Below, piece by piece: positions 1-8,870 of a stretch of 64,000 bases of DNA (positions within the stretch are counted from its first letter, which is position 1; each line of letters opens with the position of its first letter). Source of the stretch: Breoghania corrubedonensis (lineage in GTDB: Bacteria; Pseudomonadota; Alphaproteobacteria; Rhizobiales; Stappiaceae); NCBI RefSeq assembly GCF_003053845.1, contig NZ_QAYG01000003.1:1-64000 (forward strand), in the 5' to 3' direction. The notes beneath the pieces were generated by a model. It made no database searches. It saw only the letters and a list, made by a program, of their open reading frames with translations, and was not told where the DNA came from. Position numbers and translations under genes: made by a program.

Positions 1-380
1 TATTCCAGGCATCCCTCCGGCGTGCCGGGATTGAGTGAGACGCCTGCCTTCTTGCCAAGATTGCGGATGGCCTGCAGCGAGCGGTCGAGATGGGCGCCTG
101 CCTCGGCATGCACGGTGATGATGTCTGAGCCGGCCTTGGCGAAGGCCTCCAGATACGCATCGCAGGGCGCAATCATCAGGTGTGTGTCGAAGATCTTGTC
201 GGTGTGCGGGCGCATGGCTGCGATGACGTCGGGCCCGAAGGTGATGTTGGGCACGAAATGGCCGTCCATGACATCGAGGTGGATCCAGTCGGCGCCGGCG
301 CCGTCCACGGCCTTGATCTCGTCGCGAAGGCGCGAGAAGTCGGAGGCGAGCATTGAGGGGGCGATCAGTGTCGAGGTCAT
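1..380 (-). CDS. rpe: Ribulose-phosphate 3-epimerase (partial, C-terminus outside window)
   Basis: Interconverts ribulose 5-phosphate and xylulose 5-phosphate in the pentose phosphate or Calvin pathways. The translation from the ATG at 380 begins [18 protein letters not shown] and contains the family signature [17 protein letters not shown], with the metal-binding His and Asp, followed by DTHLMI and a HAEAG motif, in the order expected for a TIM-barrel epimerase. About 126 residues are present, a little over half of the usual 220-230, and the reading frame is still open at base 1. No neighbour in the window belongs to the same pathway. The family call is very secure from the signature. Confidence 0.95.
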   Translation of the reverse strand, partial: MTSTLIAPSMLASDFSRLRDEIKAVDGAGADWIHLDVMDGHFVPNITFGPDVIAAMRPHTDKIFDTHLMIAPCDAYLEAFAKAGSDIITVHAEAGAHLDRSLQAIRNLGKKAGVSLNPGTPEGCLE

Positions 381-454
381 GGGCGTGTGCCTTGTCGAAC
401 GAGCGGGGACCATTGCCCGCTAGCATGGCAGGGCGCTTCCGGCAATGACAGAAA

Positions 455-1465
455 TCAGCGATCCGCCGTTGCCGGGGCGCCATCGGCCGCCGCCATCCGC
501 CGCGCCAGCGGCTTCAGGATCAGCGGCAGCATGTAGATCGGGAACTGGCCGAGTGCGAAGTAGAGCCAGGTGAGATCCGGCACCGCGCCGCCCATGGCGG
601 CCACCATCAGCCCCATGTTGCGGTTGCCCGCGGCCAGCGCGATGGTGAAGGCATCCGCCCGCCCGATCCGGCGAAGGCCGAGGTAGGTCACCGCGATCTG
701 CGCGAAGGCGACAGCGAATGTCAGCGCCGTGATCGCGACGATGAGCATCGGATCGCTCATGAACCGATCCACCACCCCGTCCATCGCCATGACGATGAAG
801 GCGAAGAGCAGGATCACGTTGATCCCGTCGATCTCGCTCCTGGCCGCCGCGATGCGGGTGCGCCCTGCCATCCGCCGAACCGCCCAGGCAACCGCGATGG
901 AACCGACGAGCAGCCCGCCGAGGTTCATCGCCAGCGTCAGCGGTTCCAGCGGCAGCGCGTCGGCGAGCAGGAAGCCGGCGACGAAGGGCGCGGCGAGCGG
1001 CGTCAACAGCACGCAGGCGACCATGACGGTCAGGCTCAACGCCCCATCGAGCCCCATCAGGAAGGCGAAGGCCGGGGCCGACATGACGGGCGGGGCGGCG
1101 GTCACGATGAAGAGCGCCAGCATCATCTGCGGCGCTAGGGTTTCCAGGTGAAAGGCGTGCGCGACGAGGCCCGCGCCGAGCGGAATGGCCGCCATCATCC
1201 AGACGACGGCCACCACGATGATCATCGGCCGGGTCAGCCGCCGCGCCACGCCCGCCGGCTCCACCCGGAGGAAGGCCAGCACCAGCAGCGCGAAGATCGC
1301 ATATGGAATCCAGGGCCTGAGCGTTGCGGAAAAGGCCGGCAGCATCAGCCCCGCCACCGCGCTTGCCGCTGCCGCACGCGCGCCGTGCCGGCCGAGGAAG
1401 TTCAGCGCCGCGCGCGGTGCCGCGAGAGCCTTTCGGGCGGTCGGGGCGATGCTGCGAAAATTCAT
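455..1465 (-). CDS. Bile acid:sodium symporter (BASS/SBF)-like membrane transporter
   Basis: A 336-residue, very hydrophobic protein with about nine or ten predicted membrane helices. A GNRNMGL motif near residue 285 and the internal helix pattern resemble the BASS/SBF and ACR3-like fold, which exports or imports organic anions with sodium. The substrate cannot be told from sequence. I chose the ATG at 1465 (MNFRSIAPTARK); the open frame runs 30 codons further upstream, but that extension is Arg-rich, looks non-coding and would run toward the divergent oxidase gene. The family assignment rests on overall pattern rather than a catalytic signature, so it is moderate. Confidence 0.7.
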   Translation of the reverse strand: MNFRSIAPTARKALAAPRAALNFLGRHGARAAAASAVAGLMLPAFSATLRPWIPYAIFALLVLAFLRVEPAGVARRLTRPMIIVVAVVWMMAAIPLGAGLVAHAFHLETLAPQMMLALFIVTAAPPVMSAPAFAFLMGLDGALSLTVMVACVLLTPLAAPFVAGFLLADALPLEPLTLAMNLGGLLVGSIAVAWAVRRMAGRTRIAAARSEIDGINVILLFAFIVMAMDGVVDRFMSDPMLIVAITALTFAVAFAQIAVTYLGLRRIGRADAFTIALAAGNRNMGLMVAAMGGAVPDLTWLYFALGQFPIYMLPLILKPLARRMAAADGAPATADR

Positions 1466-1554
1466 CGGGTATGTTCCGTAACTGGTTGATCTTGCTCTTG
1501 GGCGACGTTTGCGCACACTATCGCAAAACCTCCTGAGGCTTGACGGGATTCTCA

Positions 1555-2808
1555 ATGGTGCAGAAAGTCGATGCGCTTGTGCTTGGCGCCGGCATTGTCG
1601 GCGTGTCGGCAGCGCTGCACCTCGCGAAGCGTGGCCGAAACGTTGCGCTCATAGATCGCCGACAGCCCGGCGAGGAGACCTCGCACGGCAATGCCGGGGT
1701 GATTGAGCGCGACGGCTTCGTGCCCATCACATTCCCCGATTCGCTGACAAAGCTCATCCGCTATGCGCTCAATCGCGCACCCGAAGTGCATTATCACCGC
1801 GCCACCATCCGCTCCGCGCTGCCCTGGCTGATGCAGCTGCGCGCCCATTCCGGCCCCATCGCCATCGACCGTTTCGCCCGTGCCGTCGATCAGCTCGAAC
1901 GCCATGCGGTGGAGGAGCATCGCGCCTTCGCCCGCGCGGCCCATGCCGGCCGCTATTTCCGTTCCACCGGCTGGCTGCGGCTCTACCGTTCGCCGCTGAG
2001 CTTCGCGGCAACGGATACGGAAATGCACTATGCCCGTATCTTCGGCGCCCGCTACGAGGTGATGGAACCGGATGCCGTGCGCGAACTGGAACCGCACCTG
2101 CGGCCCGTCTTCCACAAGGCGGTGCACTGGCAGGATACCGAATCCGTTTCAAGTCCCGGTGCCGTCACCAAGGCCTATGCGGAGCATTTCGTGGAAGGTG
2201 GCGGCCGGTTCCTGATCGGCGATGCCGCGAGCCTCGAGCCGAAAGCCGGCGGCTGGGTGGTGACGACCAGCGAGGGCCGGTTCTGGGCGGAACAGGCCGT
2301 CGTGGCGCTGGGGCCGTGGTCGCCGGACGTGCTGAAGCCGCTGGGCTACGACTTCCCGATGCTGGTCAAGCGCGGCTACCACATCCACTACCGCGCGCTC
2401 GGCGGCGCCTATCTCTCGCGCCCCGTCGTCGATGTCGACAACGGTTATGTGATCACGCCGATGGAGCGCGGGGTGCGGCTGACCACCGGCATCGAGTTCG
2501 CCGACCGCGACGCCCCGCCCACGCCCGTCCAGATCGCCCGCACCCGGCCGATCGCGCGCACGCTGTTTCCCATCGACTTCGAGGTGGACAGCGCGCCGTG
2601 GGTGGGCTCCAGACCCTGCTTTGCCGACAGTCTGCCGATCATCGGCCGCGCGCCCAGCCACGAAAACCTCTGGCTCGATTTCGGTCACGGCCATATCGGT
2701 TTCACCACTGGTCCCATTTCCGGCCGTCTCATCGCGGAAATGATGACAGGCATGCCGCCCCTCATCGATCCGGCTCCCTATTCCGCGAGCCGCTTTCTGC
2801 AGGTGTAA
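1555..2808 (+). CDS. FAD-dependent D-amino acid dehydrogenase-like oxidoreductase (DadA family)
   Basis: A 417-residue DAO-superfamily flavoprotein. The N-terminus shows the dinucleotide-binding motif LGAGIVGVSAALHLAKRG (residues about 9-26), then SHGNAGVI as in DadA proteins. Near the C-terminus WVGSRPCFADSLPIIGRAP and FGHGHIGFTTGP form the second half of the FAD site, as in D-amino acid dehydrogenases and glycine oxidases. It probably oxidises a D-amino or imino acid and passes electrons to the quinone pool, but the substrate is not readable. An in-frame TTG lies at 1540; the ATG at 1555 is preferred because ACGGGA lies six bases upstream and the FAD motif then starts at the normal position. 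Divergent from the BASS-type transporter. Confidence 0.85.
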   Translation: MVQKVDALVLGAGIVGVSAALHLAKRGRNVALIDRRQPGEETSHGNAGVIERDGFVPITFPDSLTKLIRYALNRAPEVHYHRATIRSALPWLMQLRAHSGPIAIDRFARAVDQLERHAVEEHRAFARAAHAGRYFRSTGWLRLYRSPLSFAATDTEMHYARIFGARYEVMEPDAVRELEPHLRPVFHKAVHWQDTESVSSPGAVTKAYAEHFVEGGGRFLIGDAASLEPKAGGWVVTTSEGRFWAEQAVVALGPWSPDVLKPLGYDFPMLVKRGYHIHYRALGGAYLSRPVVDVDNGYVITPMERGVRLTTGIEFADRDAPPTPVQIARTRPIARTLFPIDFEVDSAPWVGSRPCFADSLPIIGRAPSHENLWLDFGHGHIGFTTGPISGRLIAEMMTGMPPLIDPAPYSASRFLQV

Positions 2809-2909
2809 AAGGCCACGGCCGGCCGGAAGCCATTTTCCGGTCCTGCCCCGATATTGTCCGATAATTGTTTGATATATAAATCAGAAGACGTCGGGAATGG
2901 AGATTCGCC
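2809..2909. promoter_or_regulatory. Intergenic region with hairpin and AT-rich promoter-like stretch
   Basis: Just after the oxidase stop codon an inverted repeat CCGGAA/TTCCGG (2823-2840, 6 nt loop) could be a weak terminator. It is followed by an unusually AT-rich run at about 2851-2880 containing TATATAAA in an otherwise GC-rich region, the likely promoter of the MoaD-like/acetamidase pair. No clean -35/-10 spacing could be fixed. Confidence 0.35.
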
Positions 2910-3185
2910 ATGTCTGAGACGAACCTGACCTCGCCTGTCGGAACACGTCGCATCCAGTTGCGCGCCGGCCTTGTGGAGCGTGCCGCAATGCCCTTTCTCG
3001 ACATTCCCGTTCCCGCACAGGCAAGTGCCGCCGCCCTGCGCGCCGGCATCGCCGAGGCGTACCCGGAGCTGGCGGATGTGCTTGGCGGATGCCTGCTCAT
3101 TGCCGGCGACCGCGTGCTCGGAGAGGACGAGACGGTCTCCGCCGGCATGCCGCTTGCGCTGGTGCCGCCGATGCGCGGCGGCTGA
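2910..3185 (+). CDS. MoaD/ThiS-like ubiquitin-fold sulfur carrier protein
   Basis: A 91-residue protein ending ALVPPMRGG, the C-terminal pattern of MoaD and ThiS sulfur carriers, whose terminal Gly-Gly is adenylated and converted to a thiocarboxylate. The middle fits the beta-grasp layout: FLDIPVPAQASAAALRAGI, a helix containing AYPELADVLGGC, then a strand at LIAGDRVLGEDETVSAG. It carries about 20 extra residues at the N-terminus relative to MoaD. No other molybdopterin or thiamine gene is in the window; its neighbour 75 bp downstream on the same strand is an acetamidase/formamidase homologue, so it is probably not the housekeeping MoaD. Its partner and target are unknown. Confidence 0.75.
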   Translation: MSETNLTSPVGTRRIQLRAGLVERAAMPFLDIPVPAQASAAALRAGIAEAYPELADVLGGCLLIAGDRVLGEDETVSAGMPLALVPPMRGG

Positions 3186-3272
3186 GAGCGCGCCGGGCGT
3201 GTGTGCTGAGTCGAATGAACGCCGCCGCCGGTCCATGGCGGCATTCCGGTTGAACCCACGATGGAGAACAAG

Positions 3273-4604
3273 ATGGCAGCAGTCGAACGCGAAATCCCCG
3301 CAGCAGTGCCCGCGCGGCGCAGCGTGATGGTCGACACCTTCACCAACGGCATTCTCGATCCGGACCAGCCGATGCTTGGCCCTGTTCAGGATGGCGGCAC
3401 CATCATCGCCAACACCGCGCCCGGCTGCTGGGGGCCGATGATCACGCCGCGCCTTCGCGGCGGCCACGAGGTCACCCGTCCGGTGGCGGTGGAGGGCGCC
3501 GAACCCGGCGATGCCATCGCGCTGAGGATCCGCGACATCACCGTGACCTCGCTCGCCACCGCGTCGGGCCACGACACTTCGCCGGAGGGTTACTTCCTGG
3601 GCGACCCTTACGTCGCCGCCCGTTGCCCCACCTGCGACAAGCTCTGGCCGGAAACCCATGTCGAGGGCATCGGCCAGAAGGCGGTCATCTGCGACACCTG
3701 CGGAAACCCGGTGACGCCCTTCCAGTTCGAGCACGGCTACACGGTCGCCTTTGACGACACCCGCGCCGTCGGCCTGACCCTGCCGAAAAAGGCCGCCGAC
3801 GAGATCGCCCACGCCGCTCCGCACTACGCGGCGCTGCCGGACAATTCGGCCCAGCACCCGATCCTCACCTTCGCGCCCTCCGACATGGCCGGCGTGATGA
3901 TCCGCATGCGGCCCTTCCTTGGCCAGCTCGGCTCCACGCCGTCCAAGGCCATTCCCGACAGCCACAACGCGGGCGATTTCGGCTCCGCCCTCATCGGCGC
4001 GCCGCACCCCTATGCGCTGACGGCGGAAGAGCTGGCCCAGCACCGCACCGACGGCCATATGGACATCGACGCCGTGCGCGCCGGCTCCATCCTCGTCGTG
4101 CCGGTCAAGACCGCCGGCGGCGGCATCTATATCGGCGACATGCACGCCGCCCAGGGCGATGGCGAGATCGCCGGCCACACTATGGATGTCGCCGGCTCCG
4201 TCACCATGCAGGTGGAAGTGGTGAAGGGGCGCACGCTGGAAGGCCCCGTGCTGTTCCCATTGGTGGAGGATCTGCCGCCGCTCGCAAAACCGTTCTCGGA
4301 GGCGGAAAAGGCCAAGGCCCGGGTTCTGGCGAAGCGCTGGGGCGTCGACGAGGTTGAGGAGAGTGCGCCTATCTCCGTGATCGGCACCGGCCCGGACCTC
4401 AATGCGGCGACGACCTGCGGTCTCAACCGCGCGGCCCGGCTTCTCGACATGACGGTGGCGGAGGTGATGAACCGCGCCACGATCAACGGCGCCATCGAGA
4501 TCGGCCGCGAGCCGGGCGTGGTGCAGGTGACGTTCCTCGCTCCGATGTCGAAGCTCGAGGCCGCCGGCCTGGGGGCCTTCGCGAAGGAACAGTACGGCGC
4601 CTGA
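3273..4604 (+). CDS. Acetamidase/formamidase family protein with CXXC-X18-CXXC insert
   Basis: Member of the FmdA/AmdA family, which hydrolyses short amides such as formamide or acetamide to the acid and ammonia. Family landmarks are GCWGPMITPRLRGGHEV, DSHNAGDFGSALIGAPH and GGGIYIGDMHAAQGDGE, the last providing metal-liganding Asp/His residues. Length is 443 residues from the ATG at 3273, chosen because GGAG lies six bases upstream; an upstream in-frame ATG at 3261 has no ribosome site. About residues 118-143 hold two CXXC motifs (CPTC and CDTC, 18 residues apart) that look like a structural zinc ribbon, not part of the core signature. Probably cotranscribed with the MoaD-like gene. The exact substrate is unknown; formamidase activity would release formate, which the large formate dehydrogenase locus could consume. 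Confidence 0.85.
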   Translation: MAAVEREIPAAVPARRSVMVDTFTNGILDPDQPMLGPVQDGGTIIANTAPGCWGPMITPRLRGGHEVTRPVAVEGAEPGDAIALRIRDITVTSLATASGHDTSPEGYFLGDPYVAARCPTCDKLWPETHVEGIGQKAVICDTCGNPVTPFQFEHGYTVAFDDTRAVGLTLPKKAADEIAHAAPHYAALPDNSAQHPILTFAPSDMAGVMIRMRPFLGQLGSTPSKAIPDSHNAGDFGSALIGAPHPYALTAEELAQHRTDGHMDIDAVRAGSILVVPVKTAGGGIYIGDMHAAQGDGEIAGHTMDVAGSVTMQVEVVKGRTLEGPVLFPLVEDLPPLAKPFSEAEKAKARVLAKRWGVDEVEESAPISVIGTGPDLNAATTCGLNRAARLLDMTVAEVMNRATINGAIEIGREPGVVQVTFLAPMSKLEAAGLGAFAKEQYGA

Positions 4605-5037
4605 GGGGTGACGAACCTTGCGGTGCCGCCACCCGGCGGCATCGCTCCTGTTTTTTCTCCCCCGATAACGCTGGACCGCGCTTTCCTCGGTTTGGGCCTG
4701 TGCCAGTATCTTCGAACGCCTGTCTTTTCGGTAAATCTCTCGAGTGTCATCCCGGACGCGATGCGGCGCGAAGTGCCGCTTCGCAGATCCGGGATCAACC
4801 CTCGGTGCGTGCCGCTCGAGGTCCCGGGTCTGCACAGCAGCACTGACGTGCTGCGGTGCGCCCGGGATGACGCTGGAGAGATCGATTCACCAATAGGGAA
4901 TTTGAACCGGACAGCAATGGCCGCACGTCTGCGCCGGTGCCGAACTCGGGGCAGCCGGCCTTGCACCCTTCACAGGACTGACAATGCCTTCACTTCGGGG
5001 CTTTTCCAACGTGCCCTGAGTTGCGGGGAGCCGCCCC
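4605..5037. other. Intergenic region without a supported gene
   Basis: A 433 bp gap between convergent genes. It holds a repeat element (4746-4871) and otherwise nothing I can support. The longest open frame across it lacks protein-like composition and crosses the palindromic repeat and the arfB antisense strand, so I do not call it. Confidence 0.7.
4746..4871. repeat. REP-like dispersed palindromic element
   Basis: About 126 bp bounded by a perfect 10 bp terminal inverted repeat (GTCATCCCGG at 4746, CCGGGATGAC ending at 4871), with internal hairpins such as CCGGGTCTGCACAGCAGC. This matches the class of short repeats beginning GTCATCCC that is dispersed in alphaproteobacterial genomes. No target duplication is evident. 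Confidence 0.65.
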
Positions 5038-5460
5038 TCAATCCGTCCCGATCTTGCCCGACCTCAGCTTCTTCACTGCTCCGCGCTTGGTTTTTGACTC
5101 CAGCCGTCGCCGCTTGGCGGCCTTGGTCGGCTTGGTCTTGACCCGGTAGGCCTGCCGTTCGCTGGCCTTCTGCAACAGCTCCACCAGCCGTTCGATCGCA
5201 TCCCCCCGGTTCTGCTCCTGCGTGCGGAACCGCATGGCCTGGATGACGATCACGCCATCCTTGGTGAGCCGGGAGCCCGCCAGCACTTCCGCCTTGCGTT
5301 TCACGTAGTCGGGAAGCGAGGGCGAATGGCGGATGTCGAAGCGCAATTGCACCGCGCTCGAAACCTTGTTGACGTTCTGACCGCCAGGTCCGGCGGAGCG
5401 GATGAAGACTTCTTCGATCTCGCTTTCGTCGATGGCGATGGTGTCGGTGATCGCGATCAT
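5038..5460 (-). CDS. arfB: Peptidyl-tRNA hydrolase ArfB (alternative ribosome rescue)
   Basis: A 140-residue class I release-factor-like protein that hydrolyses peptidyl-tRNA on ribosomes stalled at mRNA ends. The catalytic GGQ sits in RSAGPGGQNVNKVSSAVQLRF, exactly as in ArfB/YaeJ, and the C-terminus is a basic tail (KPTKAAKRRRLESKTKRG) that in this family inserts into the empty mRNA channel. The ATG at 5460 gives the usual start MIAITDTIAIDE and normal length; the frame is open 40 codons further upstream without support. Convergent with the preceding amidase gene and divergent from the nitroreductase. Confidence 0.95.
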   Translation of the reverse strand: MIAITDTIAIDESEIEEVFIRSAGPGGQNVNKVSSAVQLRFDIRHSPSLPDYVKRKAEVLAGSRLTKDGVIVIQAMRFRTQEQNRGDAIERLVELLQKASERQAYRVKTKPTKAAKRRRLESKTKRGAVKKLRSGKIGTD

Positions 5461-5634
5461 GGCTCGACCAGTTGGATGTGCGCGCGAAGGTGAATGAAAC
5501 GGATGGACGGTCCCGACCTCGCCATTGTGCCGCAACGGCAAGGCTGCCATTCTCGCGAGACAAGGGCCGTCTTTGAACAACCGACAAGCCGGAGCATGCC
5601 ACCGGCGAAATAGCCCATCGGGAGGAAAAACACC

Positions 5635-6441
5635 ATGACGATCGGGAACGCGGAACGCGAGAGCGACGCGGAGCCGCTAGAGGAGGGCGATGTCGACCTG
5701 CCCAAGATCGGTTCGCGGGCGCGTTACGATCCGCTGATGGCGGTGATGAAGAACCGCGTCACCGCGCGTGCCTTCGATCCGGCCTTCACGGTGCCGGCCG
5801 AGCACTACGACCTGATCCTCGAGGCCGCGCGTCATGCGCCGTCGGGGGCCAATTCGCAGCCGTGGCATTTCATCGTCGTGCGCGATCCCGAGATCAAGCG
5901 CCGCATCGCCGATTATTTCGTCGACGAGCAGCGCGCACGGGCGAAAATGAAAATGAAGTTCCCCACGCCCGATTACCGCGGCCTCGCCACCGCGCCCGGC
6001 TTTATCGTCGTCGTTTCGGATTTCCGCTGGGTGCAGGCGTTTCCCGTGCTGAAGGACGATGACAGCGACCTCAACCGCATGTACCGGGAGAACGCCGAGC
6101 GCATCCTGTTGCAGTCGGTGGCGGCCGCCACCATGTCCGCGCATCTGGCCGCCGCCAGTCTGGGCTACGCGGTGTGGTGGGTCACCGCCATCGGCCAGGA
6201 AAACGCCCAGACCGCGATGAGACCGCTTCTCGGCATTCCCGACGAACTGTCCGTTCTCGACATCTTCGCCTTCGGCCCGCCGGCCCGCCCGCCCTACAAG
6301 CGCTGGAAGAAGCCGCTTGAGGAAATCTCCAACGTCGACCGTTTCGACCCCGCCCATTTCATGAGCGACGACGAGATGGAGGACTGGATCCGCAACAAGC
6401 GCCACAAGGTGATGTTCAAGGACGCGGGCAAGGTGGATTGA
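5635..6441 (+). CDS. Nitroreductase family FMN-dependent oxidoreductase
   Basis: A 268-residue nitroreductase-fold protein that would use FMN and NAD(P)H to reduce nitro compounds, quinones or enones. The FMN-binding N-terminal motif MKNRVTARAFDP and the conserved EAARHAPSGANSQPWHF are clear, and the C-terminal half has the typical helix LAAASLGYAVWWVTAIG and LGIPDELSVLDIFAFGPPA. A strong ribosome site (GGGAGG) lies just upstream of the ATG. About 25 extra acidic residues precede the core. The C-terminal tail containing RFDPAHF is shared by a subfamily of unknown physiological substrate. Confidence 0.88.
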   Translation: MTIGNAERESDAEPLEEGDVDLPKIGSRARYDPLMAVMKNRVTARAFDPAFTVPAEHYDLILEAARHAPSGANSQPWHFIVVRDPEIKRRIADYFVDEQRARAKMKMKFPTPDYRGLATAPGFIVVVSDFRWVQAFPVLKDDDSDLNRMYRENAERILLQSVAAATMSAHLAAASLGYAVWWVTAIGQENAQTAMRPLLGIPDELSVLDIFAFGPPARPPYKRWKKPLEEISNVDRFDPAHFMSDDEMEDWIRNKRHKVMFKDAGKVD

Positions 6442-6496
6442 GGGGAAGACGTGACGGGCGAGCAAAGGGAGCGCGGCCCGAAAATCCGTCCATCCC

Positions 6497-8020
6497 TCAC
6501 CGGATCAGCAGCGTCACCCCGTAAATCCCGGCCGACAGCAATGCTGCGACGGGCACCGTTACCACCCAGGCGGCGACGATCGTGGTGAAATGGGCGCGGC
6601 GCACCAGCTTGCGGCGTTGCAGTTCCTCGTGCGGGGCCAGGCTGTCGTCCCAGCGGTCGGCCGCCCCCTTGCGCTGCTTGCGCATGTATTCGCGCCGGCG
6701 CCTGGAATGGGCGGTGTAGTACTCGCGGAAGAAACCCACGCCGAACACCGCTCCCACCGCGATATGAGTGGAGGAAACCGGCAGGCCCAGCGCGGAAGCA
6801 AGGATCACGGTGAATGCGGCCGACAGCGCCACGCAGAAGGCGCGCATCGGGTTCATCTTGGTGATCTGCTGGCCGACCATGCGAATGAGGCGCGGCCCGT
6901 AGAGAAATAGGCCGAGCGAGATGCCGACCGCGCCGATCAGCATGATCCAGATCGGAATGTTCACCTTCGAGCTGAACTCGCCGAACTCCACCGTATGAAC
7001 GATCGCGGCGAGCGGTCCGACCGCGTTGGCGACGTCGTTGGCGCCGTGGGCGAAGGAAAGCAGAGCGGCGGAACAGATCAGCGGCAGATGGAAGAGCTTG
7101 CGCAGCGACTGGTTGCGGTTCTCCATGCCTTCCGACTGGTAGTAGACCCAGGGCCGGGTGGCGATGAAGGTGAGCGCGAAGACCGACACGCCGAGGATGG
7201 CGATTTCCAGCGCATCCGGGTGCCAGACTTTCTTGAGCCCCTTCACGGCGAGATAGCAGGCGAAGGCCGCTGCCATCACCGCCATCAGAAGCGGCACCCA
7301 GCGCCGGGCGGCCGCGATCTTGTCGTCCTGGTAGACGATGTTGATCTTGATGACCGCAAGAAAGCCGGCCGCAACAACCCCGCCGAGCAGCGGCGAGATC
7401 ACCCAGCTTGCCGTGATCGTGCCGACGGTCGCCCAGTTCACGGCGGAAAATCCTGCCGCCGCGATGCCCGCGCCCATCACCCCGCCCACGACCGAATGCG
7501 TGGTGGAAACGGGGGCGCCGATCCATGTCGCCACGTGCACCCACATGGCGGAGGAAAGCAGCGCGGCCATCATCGCCCAGATGAAGGTGTCGCTGTCGGG
7601 AACGAGCGCGGGATCGACGATGCCCTTCGATATCGTCGCCACCACGTCGCCGCCGGCTACCAGCGCGCCGGCGGTCTCGAAGGTCGCGGCGATGACCAGC
7701 GCCCCCACCAGCGTGAGCGCCCGGGCGCCCACCGCCGGCCCGACATTGTTCGCCACATCGTTCGCGCCGATGGTGAGCGCCATGTATCCGCCGAGCACCG
7801 CGGCCACCACGATGATCAGCGTGGTGGACGAAAGGCCCATCGTCAACCCGGCATAAAGACCGGCAAGGACGAGGAACACCAGCGCCAGACCGGGCGCGGC
7901 AAGGCGGGCGGCAACAGACCGTCCGGCCTGCTCCAGCGTCATGAATTTGTTGAGGTCCTTGTCGAGCGACGTCTTCTTTGTCGCCGCGCGCCTCTGCGGG
8001 GCCGTGTCGTTCACGGTCAT
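6497..8020 (-). CDS. Inorganic phosphate transporter, PiT family
   Basis: A 507-residue integral membrane protein for low-affinity uptake of phosphate, probably as a metal-phosphate complex with proton or cation symport. Both halves of the internal duplication carry the PiT signature: GANDVANNVGPAVG in the first and GANDVANAVGPLAA in the second, with long hydrophobic helices around them. A basic cytoplasmic stretch (RRRREYMRKQRKGAADRWDD) follows late in the protein. The start at 8020 is chosen because AGGCGG lies six bases upstream; another in-frame ATG is six bases earlier. No PhoU-like regulator gene is adjacent. Confidence 0.93.
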   Translation of the reverse strand: MTVNDTAPQRRAATKKTSLDKDLNKFMTLEQAGRSVAARLAAPGLALVFLVLAGLYAGLTMGLSSTTLIIVVAAVLGGYMALTIGANDVANNVGPAVGARALTLVGALVIAATFETAGALVAGGDVVATISKGIVDPALVPDSDTFIWAMMAALLSSAMWVHVATWIGAPVSTTHSVVGGVMGAGIAAAGFSAVNWATVGTITASWVISPLLGGVVAAGFLAVIKINIVYQDDKIAAARRWVPLLMAVMAAAFACYLAVKGLKKVWHPDALEIAILGVSVFALTFIATRPWVYYQSEGMENRNQSLRKLFHLPLICSAALLSFAHGANDVANAVGPLAAIVHTVEFGEFSSKVNIPIWIMLIGAVGISLGLFLYGPRLIRMVGQQITKMNPMRAFCVALSAAFTVILASALGLPVSSTHIAVGAVFGVGFFREYYTAHSRRRREYMRKQRKGAADRWDDSLAPHEELQRRKLVRRAHFTTIVAAWVVTVPVAALLSAGIYGVTLLIR

Positions 8021-8199
8021 CCTCATCCGCCTGTTTTCACGCGCCGGCGCATAGCGTGCCGGCATTCCTGCGCCTGTGTAAGGTCGGCCGTCCCGTCGGC
8101 GGGGCAGCGTCGGTTGCCACGGTCATAGGCGGATGAAGGTTTTATGACAACGTGTCGATGTTACGGACGTTCGCAATCGACAAGGGCATCGCGTCGCGC

Positions 8200-8685
8200 T
8201 CAGGCGGGGTTGGTGGTCTCGATGCCCAGCAGAAGCGCGGCAAGCTGCGGTTCCTCGACAAGTTGAGCCGCTTCTTCCGGGCTCATCCAGCGCCGCTCGC
8301 GTTCCTTTTTTTCCGGCCAGGTCTTGAGTTCGTCCTTCACTTTCATGGGAAAGACGCCGACTCGGCACAGCACATTGTGCCGGTCGTCGAGCCGCTTGAT
8401 GTAATCGTAATGGCCGATCTCGTCGCGCTCGATCTTGCCGCGCACGCCTGCCTCCTCATAGGCCTCCAGAAGAGCGAGCTTGTGCGGCGCGGTGCTCTTC
8501 TTCGGCCAGCCCTTGGGGATGATCCAGCGCCGCGTGTCGCGGCTGGTGACGAGCAGAACCTCCAGCTTGCCCCTGGTCGTGCGGAAGGGCAGGGCCGCAA
8601 ATTGCCGCTTGCGCTTCATCTCCGGCGCGGTTTCCAGCGTCGCCGGGCGGATGACGGCGGACACGACCTTGAGAAATGAGTTCAT
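8200..8685 (-). CDS. Nudix hydrolase with a non-canonical Nudix box
   Basis: A 161-residue Nudix-fold protein beginning MNSFLKVVSAVIRP. The Nudix helix is readable at residues 59-81 (KGWPKKSTAPHKLALLEAYEEAG): the metal-binding E74, E77 and E78 are kept, but the first Glu of the box is Thr65 and the Arg before the catalytic Glu is Leu73. Subgroups of this kind act on nucleoside diphosphate derivatives or inositol pyrophosphates; the substrate here is unknown. Start at the ATG at 8685 gives a normal length. Same strand as the upstream mntH gene, with a 250 bp gap. Confidence 0.85.
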   Translation of the reverse strand: MNSFLKVVSAVIRPATLETAPEMKRKRQFAALPFRTTRGKLEVLLVTSRDTRRWIIPKGWPKKSTAPHKLALLEAYEEAGVRGKIERDEIGHYDYIKRLDDRHNVLCRVGVFPMKVKDELKTWPEKKERERRWMSPEEAAQLVEEPQLAALLLGIETTNPA

Positions 8686-8870
8686 GGGCAGTCTGTGTTG
8701 TCTTTCGTGGCTGGGAGAACATCCGGCATGCGAACGCAAGGCGCGGGAGCGGACAAAAGGCTTCGAATGAGCGAATTCGTCGACGTGATCCGGCACGTGA
8801 AACACACGCGACCGGGGATGCGAAATCCCGCCGGAAAACTCGAATCATCAAAAGCTAGACTGCAATTATG

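Noticed and set aside
4608-5141. 177-codon plus-strand open frame after the amidase gene
   Set aside because: It runs through a palindromic repeat and over antisense arfB, has no ribosome site and no protein-like pattern.
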